Source of the DNA: Promerops cafer
Lineage: Eukaryota > Chordata > Aves > Passeriformes > Nectariniidae
Assembly (NCBI GenBank): GCA_013398275.1
Contig: VZSE01002700.1
Coordinates: forward strand, 578,603 to 642,602
Direction: 5' to 3'
DNA length: 64,000 bases
Positions 1 to 12,400 of the stretch are shown one piece after another; position 1 is the stretch's first letter; each line of letters starts with the position of its first letter. A program made the translations under genes and the position numbers. The notes beneath the pieces are model-generated. The model was not told where the DNA came from. It was given only the letters and a program-made list of their open reading frames with translations, and searched no databases.

Positions 1-3000
1 CCTTTTCTTTCTGAAAAAAATTGCAACTAGAAAAAATGCAACAAAGTAATTCTAATAATTCAAATACTTCTTTAGTTAAAAAAAAAAAAAAAGGAAAAAG
101 CTAATAAACAAGGAATATAGAAAAAAAAAAAAAATCATTGATTTCTCCAGAAGCTGCAGTGACGAATACAAGCTATTTCGTTTCAGTCAAGAAATGTTAA
201 AAAAGAAAATAAGCAAATTACTATGTGTTTTAGACATTTAAAGAGGTTGCTGAGGAAACTATATGGGGTTTTTAATCAATTAGCTATTCAAACTAACTGC
301 AAAAAAGGAAACTCTCAATATGAAGTTATTTTTCTATCCAACTTTAAAAAAGATTTTACTAGCTCATCAGATATTTTTTTAATGAAGGAACCTTAATTCT
401 TATTTCTGCCCTTTATGATGCTTCAGCCATGAAAATACAAGTGTCTGAAAATCATGTTATAACTTTAAGAACTTAATTTTCCAAATATGACTAAACACTT
501 TTTCCAATTTTGGTTGGATCATAAAATATTTAATGTGGCATTTCTGAAGACTTTAAACTTAATGAAATAATTTTCCTGGTATAAGAAAGTAGTAGTGAAC
601 CTGCACTATTTCATCAATATAGCTGCATATGTAACACTCTTTAAGTTATGAATGGCACTGCAAAACACAGTCGTTTGAAATGTGATAAAAAACAAAATCT
701 TTTTTGAAATGCTAATCTATATGCAACTATAATGCCTCATAATAGAAACTTTTTTTGTGTCTGTTAGTAACTAGGTTTATTAGCCCATTATATAAACAGA
801 CTCATCACTTGCCTAATCAGTCCTAGAAAACAGAACGTATTTTCTCCCACCAAGTGTTTGCTGTCTCATACAGATGCTAATTTACTTAAATTTATAATGC
901 ATTCATTGTAGAATAGGGAAAAGGGGGATTGATGTACTCTATACTGAAGTCAAGAAAAATCCAGTGATTCAGAATTGATTAGGTAAACTTGCAAGAATTG
1001 CAAATGAATATATGTTATTTTGAATATTTCTGACAAGCATGTAAGAAAATTTAATGGAAACATATGATAATATAACACGAAAATTATTTATTTATTTATT
1101 TATTTTAATCCAAGGAAAATAAACTTTTAATTGCTGTTATGGAGCAAGATATTTTCATTTTTCACTCTATCTCAAAACATGATGTTAGGAGTGGAAATGG
1201 ATTGACTCTTTTCTGAAAAAGATACTATTATCCACAATGCACTTTATCCACTCCTTCACGATCAACAGTGTTTAATTTGCTGTAACTATTCATTACATTA
1301 TGTAACTAAGGAATTTGCCTGAGAATAATTAAAGTCTTAAGTTGACGAGACACTGTAGGATGTGCAATTAATATACTTGAATAAATGTTGTTCACATTCA
1401 GCATCAGCCTCTTATCTGAAATTTACCATCCAGCATGGAAACTGATTTCATACCAAAGCAATTTCAAATGAATTAGGATTGTGTCGCAGGCAGTCAGCTG
1501 CTTTTCCCTTCATGTCTGGACAGTCTATCAGCTATTTCTGTTTAGTGCAATTTAGAGCTGGCTGTTGAATACAGACTCGTGTGCAGAGCTTGTTCTCGTA
1601 AAGATTTCAAACTTTCCTCTTTCAGCTGTAGCAGGTCAAAGTTTATTTAAAAATACAGACTTATAACTAAGTAAGTAGAGACTGTGATCCCAGTTTTAGC
1701 TACATAATGTCTGCCCTGTCACCCATGATAGGGCTATGTCCTTATTTCTCATGTTATATGTATTCCAGGAGTCTAAGTCACTATTTTTTGAGGAATCTCA
1801 TTATCCATCAATACTTCAAGAAATGAACTCATTCTCATTAGAGAAACAAATTATCTGTTTCAGAATATTTTAAGAATTGAGGTGTGGTATTTAAGTATCA
1901 AATTCCTGTCAATACAGAATTACTGCAAAATAACCACCATTCCTCTGCACAAAGTAAAAAAGACAAAAGTGGGTAATTCCTGCTCTCTAGGCAAGGATTT
2001 AAAGTAGAGACTTGTTTTTTATAAAGCCAAACTGAATGAAATATTAGTGTAGAAAACATAGATTTTTATTAAATGTATTTCCTGAAGGAAAAGGAGGAGA
2101 AGAGAGGTAACTGCTTTATGGGGAGATGAGCTATTTTAACTTTAAAAGAATATTGCCTTGAAAGGAAATGAGGATGAATAGACCATAAATGAAATTTAGG
2201 TGACAATAAAGAACTGGTATGGAACTGAACAACCTTGAAAAATTAGTGGAGGCAAAAAGACCTCTTTTTAATTGCGGCTACATAATAATCATGTGATATC
2301 ACCATGACAGAAAGACTCTGGGCATGATCCAAGGCCTTCCTCCAAATCCTACATTCTGTGTTCCTCTACAGGACTATAGAAATTATAACAAGATGTGGAA
2401 AAAGCTAGAGGATGCATTTTATGTATCTGACAGTATATGATGTGTCCAATCTATATTACAGAGTGTGTACTTTATGCTGCTTGTCATAGGCAACAGTATC
2501 ACTCATACATATTTCCAACTCATACACCAAATCTACCCACTTTGATTATTAATATTTTAATTAGTTTGAATACTGTTGTTGGGTTTCTCCAGATATAAGA
2601 GGCTTGCTGAGTTATTCTGATTATTTAGTTTATTTTTTCTCTTATAACAGATGAAAAATAAAACAACCAAAGGTCAAGAAACTCCCTGGGTACCTCCTTC
2701 TTTTTTCTCTTACACATTTATTGGAGCATCTCAAAGCCAGCACTTACTTAATTTGTAAATCTGTCTTTTGAAGTGTTCATAAATGTACTAGGATGACACT
2801 AATTTGCTGGAAGCAAAGTTTTCTTTCTGCTTGTAGGAACCTCTCTGTGAGTATTCCCCAAGAAGTTTATTATACTGAAAGGCTTCAAGAAAGGCATTTT
2901 TATGTCAAGTTTGGGAACACTTGGTGACAAATTGCTGTTGTGAAGATTTGCTTTGTTCACTTGGTATCATCAATTCTAAAAGAACCTACTATTGTGGGTT

Positions 3001-4007
3001 GTTTTTCAGATTGCTTAAATGTCTGCTGACAATAGTTTTTTTATGTTGTTTTGGTTTATTTAAAGGAAGATGAGTTATCTTTTTTCTACTATAATACTTC
3101 CAATCATTACCAGTTAAACACTTGGTTTTCAAATATGTTGATTTTTATTCGGTTAAGATGGGCAGTAATGAATGGACAGTACTTTTTCTATTTTAAATAT
3201 TGAAGACAATCACTTTCCAGACATGAACAATTGATGACTGCTCATGCACTATTTTCCCTTTTCTCCTGCATGGGTCAATGTTTGCGTAACTAAACCCCAG
3301 GTTTGTTGTGTATCTTTTACATAGGCAGAGGAGGAGAGGAGCAAAGAGCACCTCATCCCAGCTAACTAAAATTTTAAAATTTTACCCAAAAATCTATGTT
3401 ATAATCATAAAAGAAACATGAACCATAAAATAGGATGTATTAGCACATATATATAAAGCACTAGGTACAGCACATCTGGGATAATGTAAGTGCAAAAAGG
3501 TTTCTGGACACCAAGTTGAATTCTGGGCCAGGTTCTGTTATTCATGATTGCACTGATCTTCATCGTATTGTAGTTCAAATGTTACCACCTGAATTTAGAT
3601 TTCTTTAAATATGGATGATACTGCCCAAGGACCATTTCTTCCAGTCTAAACATGAGATTTAAGGTGATTAGGGGGTTTAAAATATTAAAGAGTGACTCTT
3701 ATTAACATTTTGCATGAACTACCTAATCTCTCAAATTCGTCTACAAGAAGGAAGCATTTCAGATTTGTTCTCCTGATTATTAGCTGGGTCATGACTGCTG
3801 CCTACTAGACCTATGACTCCCAAACTCCACAGTAGTGAAACTTCAGGAGATAGATTAAAGGGGGCTCATTCTCAAGCTGTCACATAAAAACATACAGTCC
3901 AATACAGCAATCTTTGACAGTGAGATCAGACAGAACCATGTAAAAAGTTATTACTAACTGGCTCTTCTCCATCACTTTTTAGCTGAAAGAGGGAAGTAGC
4001 TACTTAA
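1..4007. other. unique AT-rich non-coding DNA
   Basis: No coding region or recognised transposon is visible. The stretch begins with two short A-tracts (78-92 and 121-134) and contains an ATTT microsatellite near 1084-1106. The segment at about 1430-1640 has a more balanced composition than its surroundings and is raised as a possible conserved non-coding element. Intergenic or intronic status cannot be told apart from sequence alone. Confidence 0.7.
1084..1106 (+). repeat. (TTTA)n microsatellite
   Basis: About five uninterrupted copies of TTTA/ATTT in AT-rich surroundings. It is a simple repeat. Confidence 0.9.
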
Positions 4008-4326
4008 ATGGTTTGAGAGATGTGTGGTGCTTTGCTCTTGGCTGGGGTTAAACCATTGCAGTCCTTTCTGGTGCCTAGTGTGGGGCAGTGTCTATGAACC
4101 ACAGTCTCCTGAGGGGAATTCCACCAGGAATATAAAACTCTCCACAGCCACAGAAGCTCTGAGGTGCACCTGTTCCAGTGTAGCTACCTCCATCAGCCAT
4201 AATGCCTTACCTACAGCCACATTCCTTCACTTTGAGTTCGCAGTGGAGCTCCAGCCTGGTCAGTACAGCAGCACAGGAACAGCAGTGATGCCCTGGCCCT
4301 CTGCCAGCCCAGCCCCAGCCTGGGAC
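4008..4326 (+). mobile_element. 3' end of an ERVL-like LTR plus leader remnant
   Basis: On the + strand, bases 4024-4060 read like the end of the ERVL-like LTR family seen elsewhere here in the opposite direction (TGGTGCTTTGCTCTTGGCTGGGGTTAAACC, ending in CA). Only about 50 bases of this LTR are recognisable and the left limit is uncertain. Eight bases after its end lies a primer-binding-like site (4069-4086), so this could be a 5' LTR end followed by retroviral leader. The remaining DNA up to 4326 is GC-richer than its surroundings and fits leader sequence, but I cannot place it in a gene. A 110-codon open frame starting at 4024 covers this segment; it is not a recognised protein. Confidence 0.5.
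4069..4086 (+). other. tRNA-Lys-like retroviral primer-binding site remnant
   Basis: The 18 bases TGGTGCCTAGTGTGGGGC agree at 14 of 18 positions with the known retroviral primer-binding site for tRNA-Lys(1,2). All four differences are transitions, as expected from decay. It lies eight bases after an LTR end ending in CA, the right place for a primer site. ERVL elements are better known for tRNA-Leu priming, so the assignment is tentative. Confidence 0.4.
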
Positions 4327-4932
4327 TGTTGTGCTTTAATCCCAGCCACCAACTAAAACTCATACAGTTTTTCATCCGCTTTTCACCACAGTTGAATGGA
4401 GGGCAGATTTGGAAAGGTAAAAGTGAGAGAACTCAGGAGCTGAGATAAAGATAGTTTCATAGGTAAAGCAAAAGCCACTCACTCCAGCAGAGCAAAACAA
4501 GTTCATTTATCCCTTCCCATGGGCAGCCAGGTGTAACAGCCATCTCCAGGGCCCCAGGAGTAACAGTTATTTTGGGAGACATCATCATTACTCCAAGCCT
4601 CCTGCCTCTCATCCTTCTTCCCCTAGCTGTATGTGATGACCATGATTCCATATAGTATAGTATACTGTATATTGCCATATACAAAGGCATATCCCTTTGG
4701 TCTCTTGGGGGTCAGCTGTTCCAACAGTGTCCTCTCCCACCTTCTTGTGCCCTCCCAACTCCTCACTGGTGGGGGTGGTGTGAGAAGCAGAAAAAGCCTT
4801 GATGCTGTGTAAGCACTGCTCAACAATAGCTAAAATATCTCTTATCAACATGATTTTCTGGAAAAAATTCAAATAATAGCCCTGTACCAGCTTCTATGAA
4901 GAATATTAACTTTCTCTCAACCAAAACCAAAG
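4327..4932 (-). mobile_element. solo ERVL-like LTR
   Basis: The + strand reads TGTTGTGCTTTAATCCCAGCC at the left end and fades into ...CAACCAAAACCAAAG at the right, matching in order and length (about 606 bp) the LTR at 22599-23204. Shared blocks include the AAGCAAAAGCC segment, the CATATCCCTTTGG segment and the TAAGCACTGCTCAACAA segment near the end. The sense direction is minus, because the retroviral LTR reads TG...CA with its polyadenylation side at the low-coordinate end. No clear target-site duplication is visible, and the abutting LTR end on the left complicates the boundary. Open frames here (minus 4457-4690 and 4609-4872) are chance readings. Confidence 0.8.
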
Positions 4933-6600
4933 TGCTAAAAGAGGATTTAATAATAAAGAAGTAAGTGCAAAATCACTTCTGTCCTCTAGCTAAATCTAGG
5001 TACACAATAATACTGAAAAAAATATGCCAAACAAAAATTATAAATTTAGTGTACTCTTATGTATGCACAAAACCATGCAACATTTTTCTAGACTTTGCAA
5101 ATAATGCTGTGATGTCAAATTAATTTCTTAACATAAAAAGCCCAACAGATTTTTTTCTTTAAAGGCAGTATTCCCTTTTCAATTTTATTTTTATTCAAAA
5201 GCATCACAATAGACATCATAGATGCCTATAATCTAAGCATTACTCAAGCAAACTGTGCTCTAAATGATCATTTTGATAGACTGTTGTTTCTAAAAAGACA
5301 TAGCTCCTGAAGCTCCACTTAGTTCTAATGGATATGGCATAGAGTTTTTAATTGTTGCAAATCTCTACAATAACCTGATTATGCTGTCCAAGCATGTATC
5401 AGATTCCTGTTCAAACCCAGGAGCAGTGTATTTATTTTCTCTTCTGATGTTTCTTCTCATCTTTCTAAAGTTTCATTTAATGACAAAGTTTCAATTGCTT
5501 CCAGTGTATCATTTCCTTTCATTACATTACATTTTGAGCTTTCTATCTTTATCTTTTTAAGGTATACCACTTTACTACCACTGTAGTAAAGTGCACTAAC
5601 TACTGTACTTACAAGAAAAAAATTACCCGGCTCACAAAGTGAAACCTAAAAGAGGTTCTGAATATAACCCCCAAATAGAGGATAATGTCCAGCCTCCCCA
5701 CAGCAGTACTGTGAATCCCCACTGTTCTCCAAGACAGGTGGATTCTGTGCTTCAGTACTGTGGTTTCAATTCAGAGGAACCAGACACTGCCTGCAAATTT
5801 AGCACTGGGCACTCAAAGCAAGATTTCAATAGGCTGAAAAATTATTTTCAGTTAATGACCGCAAAGCTTAAGTCAATTTTCAGGATCTAAATTTCATTTT
5901 GTGCTTGGCCTACTCAGTCTCTTTGAATGTAAAGAAATCTGATGATATCTGATGTTATGGATATTCTCTCATTAAAATTAAAGATCAGTAGGTGGCAATC
6001 TCAATTTCATTGATGTTCTTTTAAAACTTCAGACTTAAGGATATATGCATGTCTTCTAACATAGACAATATATTTTGTAAGCCATTTCTCACCAAAATTT
6101 GAGTGCAGGGATAATGATGTTAGGAGCTTAGTTATTTGTATGCATAGCTCACTCCAAATAATTGGAATAATTTTGGCCACAGTGAAGGGTGTAACCATAT
6201 ATACATTGATCAGATATACCACTTGTCATCAAAGGGAGATTTGACATGTATCATTTCGCTTTCAATTTTTTTGAGATATATTGAAATTTAAATAACAATA
6301 ATAAATATTGATAATAAGCTAGAACAATTTTTTTTTTTTTTCTTAATATGCTTTCCTATACATTGCCTTTGCTTATTTTGGCTTTCATTTTATGGCACAT
6401 TTGAAAATCTAAACCATCATATTCTTTCAAGGCCAAGATCATTTCCAGCTCTTCTCTTAATATATATTTTTTTTTCTTTTGAAGTATTTTCACTTCTCTT
6501 CTAATATTTTAAAGTGATCTGAAAAAAACACTTTTTTTAGCTCTTATTTTCTAAAAGTGAAATAAATAAAGTGAAAATTACTAATTGTAGCTTGCTTTGG
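4933..6600. other. unique AT-rich DNA with one perfect hairpin
   Basis: No gene or transposon is recognised. The frame at 5639-5890 (83 codons, +) has no recognisable domain and no supporting context, so I do not call it. A perfect 11-bp stem hairpin lies at 5568-5593. Confidence 0.6.
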
Positions 6601-6635
6601 TTTTTTGTTTTTTTGTTTTGTTTTGTTTTGTTTTC
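6601..6635 (+). repeat. (TTTTG)n low-complexity tract
   Basis: Runs of TTTTG and T; simple sequence. Confidence 0.9.
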
Positions 6636-6833
6636 CTAATAGGGTGACATCAGCAATAAGATTTTCTCTGAAATCTGTAATATAGGTTAGGAAATTCACA
6701 TTTTTTTATGCCATTCTGTCTTGATAATCTTAATCTTATGCTACAGAAATTCCATGCCAAACAGTAAAACTAGTATTTGCAGCCTCCTTGCCATTTGAGG
6801 TTTTTTAAGATCAATTATGTGATTTTTTTTCTA

Positions 6834-6977
6834 TATCAATATCTAATCTATTTATATCATCTATCTATATCTATCTATATCTATCTATATCTATCTATAT
6901 CTATATCATCTATATCTATATCTATATCTATCTATATCTATATCTATCCACATCATCTATATCAATAGATATATATC
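6834..6977 (+). repeat. TATCTA / CTATCTATAT tandem repeat
   Basis: A compound microsatellite. Four exact head-to-tail copies of the 10-mer CTATCTATAT occupy 6861-6900, followed by CTATAT and TATCTA units with a few CATC interruptions. A 63-codon open frame across it (6777-6968) encodes only Ile/Tyr/Ser repeats and is an artefact of the repeat. Confidence 0.95.
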
Positions 6978-9281
6978 CATGCATCTTCTCACATTATTAA
7001 TAAGTCTGTGTCACACCAAGCTTGCAGCCCTCCCAAAAGAGCAGTTCTCTCATTTAATAACCTGGCATGCTATTCACTTGATCATACTTGCACCATAGTA
7101 TCTAATTGTTTGTTTATTTAAAGCTTTGTAGTTGTGTGGTTTAGGTGTTTTTTTTGTTTGTGTTTTGTGGGTTTTTGTTTTGTTTTGTTTGGGTTTTGTT
7201 TATGCATTTGTTAGGGTTTTTTAATCATTACCTAGCCCTCTGAAGTCACCAGCTAATACACCTTTGAACTAAGTTTTATTTGGATCTTTAATTGGTGTTT
7301 TGACATGAATGTACTTTGTGTTCTAGTTATTCTTCTTCTGTCAGCTCACCAGTTCTTTAATCAATTTTTTGCTATGAATAGGAGATATTTATCTATTATG
7401 GTACACTATTCTTTGTGTCCACATTGTATTTGTACCAGAGTTTCTCTTTAAAGAACAGTCTTTAAGAAAAGGAAATTATATAATAATGTACTTTTTTTAA
7501 CCAATTTTCTTTCAGATATTAATCTTACTCTCTATGATTCTTCTTATCTCTCCTTTTGTGCTTATTCTCATATTTGTGTCTTCCTGCTCAACTCCTTTCT
7601 GTCTTTTTCATATTCAGTTGCATTTCTAGTACATAAGTCTTTCTAAGTTGAAGCATTGCTTTATTTGTATTTGTTTGTATTTCTGCTTCTCTTTACTTGT
7701 GTGGTATTTGATCAATATTCTCGTGTGATATTAAACATAGAGTTAAGTAAAGGGTTTTCATTTTTTCTAAGTTGCTGGGTTTATGTAGAAAAAAAATGAA
7801 AAAAAGCAAAATATTTTACGTAAGGCTGGTCTTTCGAAAGCAGTGTCTGGAGGCCAGGGAGATCAAGATAGTGCTTTGATTGATCAGTCTGCAACAAATC
7901 TAATCAGCCCGTCGCTGTTGGCTAAATTACTGACTTTTGTTACTCAAAGGGAACATCAATGAAAATTGCAGCAATGTTTCTAGCAGTTGGAAGTTAGAAA
8001 ATAAGACTATGCTAAAAGAAGAGCTGTTATGCACACCAGGACCAAAAACTCAAAATACCTCCTTTGCTTTATTCTGTACAAAGAATCTGAAATTATGACC
8101 AATTATAATTCTGCTTAAACTGAGCTTTTTTGTTGCAGCTAAGGAGGATAGGAATAATAGACACCTTCTAGAGCTGATAGTGAGTTTTTAAAAAATAATT
8201 TATTATCTTTTACTTTTTTCAAGTCATTACTGAGCCCTTCTATTTATTGGAAGATAGCGAGGCCTGTAAATACCTGTTTTGGCTTCTTTCACAGGAAGGA
8301 GAAAGAAGAATGAGGAAATTATATGTGTAATCTACTTGTCTTCCCACAAAGGTGACTGAGAAATAAATAGAAGAGGACTGCAGAGCTATGAGCCTGTATC
8401 AAGGAACTAATGCTACTTTCTACAAAACCTTTGCCAGGAAGAAAGGAGGGTGGACAGGAATGTTAAATATTCTGTGAATGCCCCCATGCTACTGCCTCAT
8501 GCACAGAGCTTATTGATACAATCATAGTGTATCTTCAAATTTTAGTGTAACTCCTGTGGATAACAAACCTAGCCTCCTGGCCAGGTCAAACAAAAAAAAA
8601 ACAAAACAGCCATCCACAGGCAGGATGGAGCAGCTTCCTGCATGGAGCCCCAATTCAATATGAAAATTCCCCATCAGGTGTGGGTGACATGTCAATGATG
8701 TCCTCTCCTGATGGCATCTTCCTGACAGTCACAGACTGAGTTAGGGCTCTGAACGGTCCGATAAAACTCATCAGGACCCTGTGTTAAGGTATTTTTTATT
8801 CCTAAATAGGTTACAAACACCTCTGGCTTATTTGTCAATCACCCTACAAGTCTAAGCCTTGTTTCACAGCCTTGTATTATCAGTCTGACAACTGTTGGTT
8901 TCACTCCTGAAGAATGTTGGGGAAGTCAATACACAGAGAAGATTTTATAGAGGAAAAAGTGTAGTTTTCTTTTACTTATTATTTTGCATCCTTTTTATTT
9001 TATGATTATTGTTGAGATTACTTCAGCGTAGGTAACAAAATTGACGTATATACAGATATGCATAGAAAGAAACACTTGATATTCCTCACATGTAAAAGTG
9101 AATACTCTCTACTCCTGCCATGATTTTATGCAATGTCATGTTCCTACTACCCAATTAAAGACACCCTTGCCAGGCATATTATCTCTATGTGTCAGAAGCT
9201 AGCTTCTGACAAATCGGAATAACTTGACCTGACGGATTTTAAAACACACAGAGAATACTCTCTACAATATTCAAGCTAAAG
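6978..9281. other. unique AT-rich DNA
   Basis: This stretch holds a T/G-rich tract at 7139-7200, a possible conserved non-coding segment near 7840-7985, a GC-richer unassigned block near 8570-8790, and the 22-bp palindrome at 9190-9211. No coding region is supported. Confidence 0.6.
9190..9211. repeat. 22-bp perfect palindrome
   Basis: The arm TGTCAGAAGCT is followed directly by its exact reverse complement with no spacer. It lies about 70 bp to the left of a CR1 tail. It may be a chance inverted repeat or the remnant of joined transposon ends. Confidence 0.9.
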
Positions 9282-9425
9282 AATCACAGAATCATAGAAA
9301 GGCTTGGACTGGAGGGGACCTTAAACATCATCTATCTCCAAATCCCTTGACCTGGGCAGGGATCTCATCTGACTAGAAGGAGTTGCTCAAGGCCACATCC
9401 AACCTGGCCTTGAACATTTCCAGAA
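9282..9425 (-). mobile_element. CR1 LINE 3'-end fragment
   Basis: The + strand starts GAATCACAGAATCATAGAAA, the reverse complement of the CR1 terminal repeat. It then follows the CR1 3' untranslated order: GGACTGGAGGGGACCTTAAA, ATCCCTTGACCTGGGCAGGG, CAACCTGGCCTTGAACATTTCC. It is truncated after about 145 bp, the usual state of 5'-truncated CR1 copies. There is no coding capacity. Confidence 0.93.
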
Positions 9426-12400
9426 GTAAAATATTTTTATAGGGGACATTTCTGGAGCTCTGAAGTTATTTTAGCAACTAAAATTTCAATTATTGTGGTC
9501 TACAAGGAACAGTAAATAGTAGTATATAGAGTTTGTACTTACATAGATTTATATTCACTTTTTACAATCTCATGGAAAATTTACATCCCACTTAAACCCT
9601 TAAAAAGTTCAATGTCACTTGAAGTATTCATAAAAACTGGAAGTTTATTTGTACTATTTATTGTAAATGTTTCATTAAAGTTTAGAGATCTCAATGTGCA
9701 AAAAATCAACCAGACATTTAACACATTTTCCTTCAACAATACATAATTCATATTGGTGACTATTGTCTTGAGAAGGCGTTCTTTTTTATTATTTTTATTA
9801 GGTAAACATTGTGAATATTGTTGCAAATTTTAAATATTGTGGACTTTATTTCCTGTTACTCTGCTCAAATGAGAACCAACAGTGGCTGTCTAACAGATGC
9901 ATGAGGTCACTGCAAGTGGATTTGGGGGAGATAGATAACAACAGACTAGCCAAAAGCTAATTAGAGCAAAACATCCAGCTAACCACAGTGCTGATCAATG
10001 TCCATCTCAAGTCAGGTGTGGAAGAAAGTAACATCTATAATCAGTATGAAAATATGAGCCTCATTATCTTTTTCCATCAATAGTGGACAGACAGCCCAGA
10101 GCCCATTGAGTACTCCTGCACATCCACAGACTGTATGTGAGGATCTCTCCTTGAGTCAGGATGCCTCTGAATATCTGTCCTTGAGGCTAAGAAATTCCTT
10201 GCAACAAGAGATTCTAGGTGATTAACACGTTAAACTTTGAAAGCTAACTGAGATAAAGAATTGATTGTGCATATGTACTCCTTCAGGCAGAAACCCTTGA
10301 CTAAATCTGTGTCCAGCTACACCTAAACTCCCTTCTGAGAAGCTTGAAAAGCAAACTGGGTCCTTTCTAAATCTCTTGAATCAACAAAAAGTCTCCTTGA
10401 CAGCTTTATCTGACCCTGTCCTCTATGCAGTAAAAAATCAAGAGTACATTGAATTTAACTTTGTGAAAACTGTCACATATACTATTAAATTTGTTAAATC
10501 TTTTTTATATCAATAAACAAATTGCTATGTCCCTCTTTCAAGTCAAGTTTTTAATTTCTGTGCTTTTACTAAATTTAATTGTGCATTATTTTCCTATATT
10601 ATAAGCAATGATAAATAATTTGTCTAATGTAAGCTCTTCAAAATATTTGGAAAGTCTCAGTTTTCAAGACAGTATCCACTGGTGTATTTAATTAAACTAA
10701 AAGATTGCAAAAGTTTATGTCATTTGCAGCCACTAATTTGCTATCACTACCCTTGTTTTTTCGTATTCAAGGTATATGGCAAACAATATATTATATCATA
10801 TCCCAAACTTTTGTGGTATGAGAAGGTAAGCTTTTAGAGTTCTTCAGTAACCACCTGTGTAGAGATTCTTGACTACAAGTGAATCTATAAAACAAGAGAC
10901 AAAATTTATTACATTTTTCATAGGTTACACAGTGGCAAGAAATATACAAAAGACTACTTGATTGCATATTATAACACACCTTCTAGTAACTTCTTCATGC
11001 CAGTGAGACTTAGGTAAAATAAATGCAACAAAAATGATTGAATCAAACTGAATAATTTTTAAAAATTTAAAAAAAAAACCTTTTGATTGTTTGAATCTAG
11101 ATTTTTGTTTAGACTTTAATATTTTTTGAATTTTTTTTTCACTTTCCACTTCAAGATGAGGATTTTCTTTTTCATTCTTCAGTGACTTACAAGGTCAAAA
11201 ATGTTATTTTTTTCTATAATAAATTACATGTTTTGTTAATTTTCACACAGTTTTATTTATGCAAGAGAGTTTTATGCATTTCCCATTTGGTAAAAGGCTG
11301 AGAGGAGAGAGGAATTCTGCCTGATTTCCCTGTGTTGGCCACACGTAGCTCCCACAAAAACTTAACGGAAGGATTGCTATCCCTCTAGCAATTGAGAAAA
11401 ACACTGGGGAAAATACTTTACTGGCATTGAGTGGAGAAAGAAGAGAGATAAAAAAGTAAGCAGTGAAAATGACAAAGGAAGTTACAAGGCTAGAAAAGAG
11501 CAGGAGACTGGAAAGAAAGAGGAATTAGGAGGAAGCAGGATTTAAAAGCCCCAGCAGAGTAAGAGAAAAATTCTTTTGTAAGGTACACAAAAGAGACTGA
11601 ATAGAGTTTGTTGCCAGTCGGAATCTGTGGATTGGCAGCAAGACTAGGGAGATGGAAAAATTGGACATACTGTCAGGACAGAATTTTTTACAGGCCATTG
11701 TTTGGTATTCTGCTTCACCCAAATGAGCTTGTCTTTCTGTTTATAAATATTAATTCTTTTAATGTCTTTTTCCCAATATCTAGCTTCAGAGATTAAAACC
11801 TTTCTCTAGTATACTTGAGATGTTTTCTTTAAAGAAGTGGGGCAGACTACTTCACCTCAGAGACATAGCAGACAGTAATTTCCATGCATTATGAATATAA
11901 TTACTATTCAAGTACTGAAGTTCTGATAATCGTGGGAAGTATTTTTTTACCATAATATAAAATGAGAAAATAAGCAATATCACACTTTCTACATTTGCTT
12001 ACTTTTAAAAATGTAGATAGCTTTATTTTGAGCTGAATAATTCTTTTGGAACATGTTAACTAATTTATTTGAATAAAGGCACCATCTATGAAGTGATATA
12101 GCACCCAATGATACTTTTATTTTCTGTTTGGTTGCTATTCACAAGGTGGTACTTGATTTAAAAATTGGAATTTGTTGTGGATCAAGCTGGTCCACAGTTT
12201 TAATGAATGCCAGTTCATAAGACATTTGCATGATTAAAAAGGATAATTTCTTTGAATAAAAATTGATTTAACCTCAAAGGAGTTGAACATTGCTTCTTTG
12301 GAGTCACTAGAGAGCCTTAAATTAGTTTTTCACTCATCAACAACAAATAATAAAGTTGAGCTATAGAATTTTGTTACACTGTTTACTTATAAACATTTAA

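Noticed and set aside
3367..3384. 18-bp palindrome TAAAATTTTAAAATTTTA
   Set aside because: Pure A/T sequence where such symmetry is expected by chance.
5639..5890. 83-codon + frame in unique DNA
   Set aside because: No recognisable domain, no splice or promoter evidence; length is within chance expectation.
6777..6968. 63-codon hydrophobic Ile/Tyr/Ser frame that could look like a membrane peptide
   Set aside because: Entirely the translation of the TATCTA tandem repeat.
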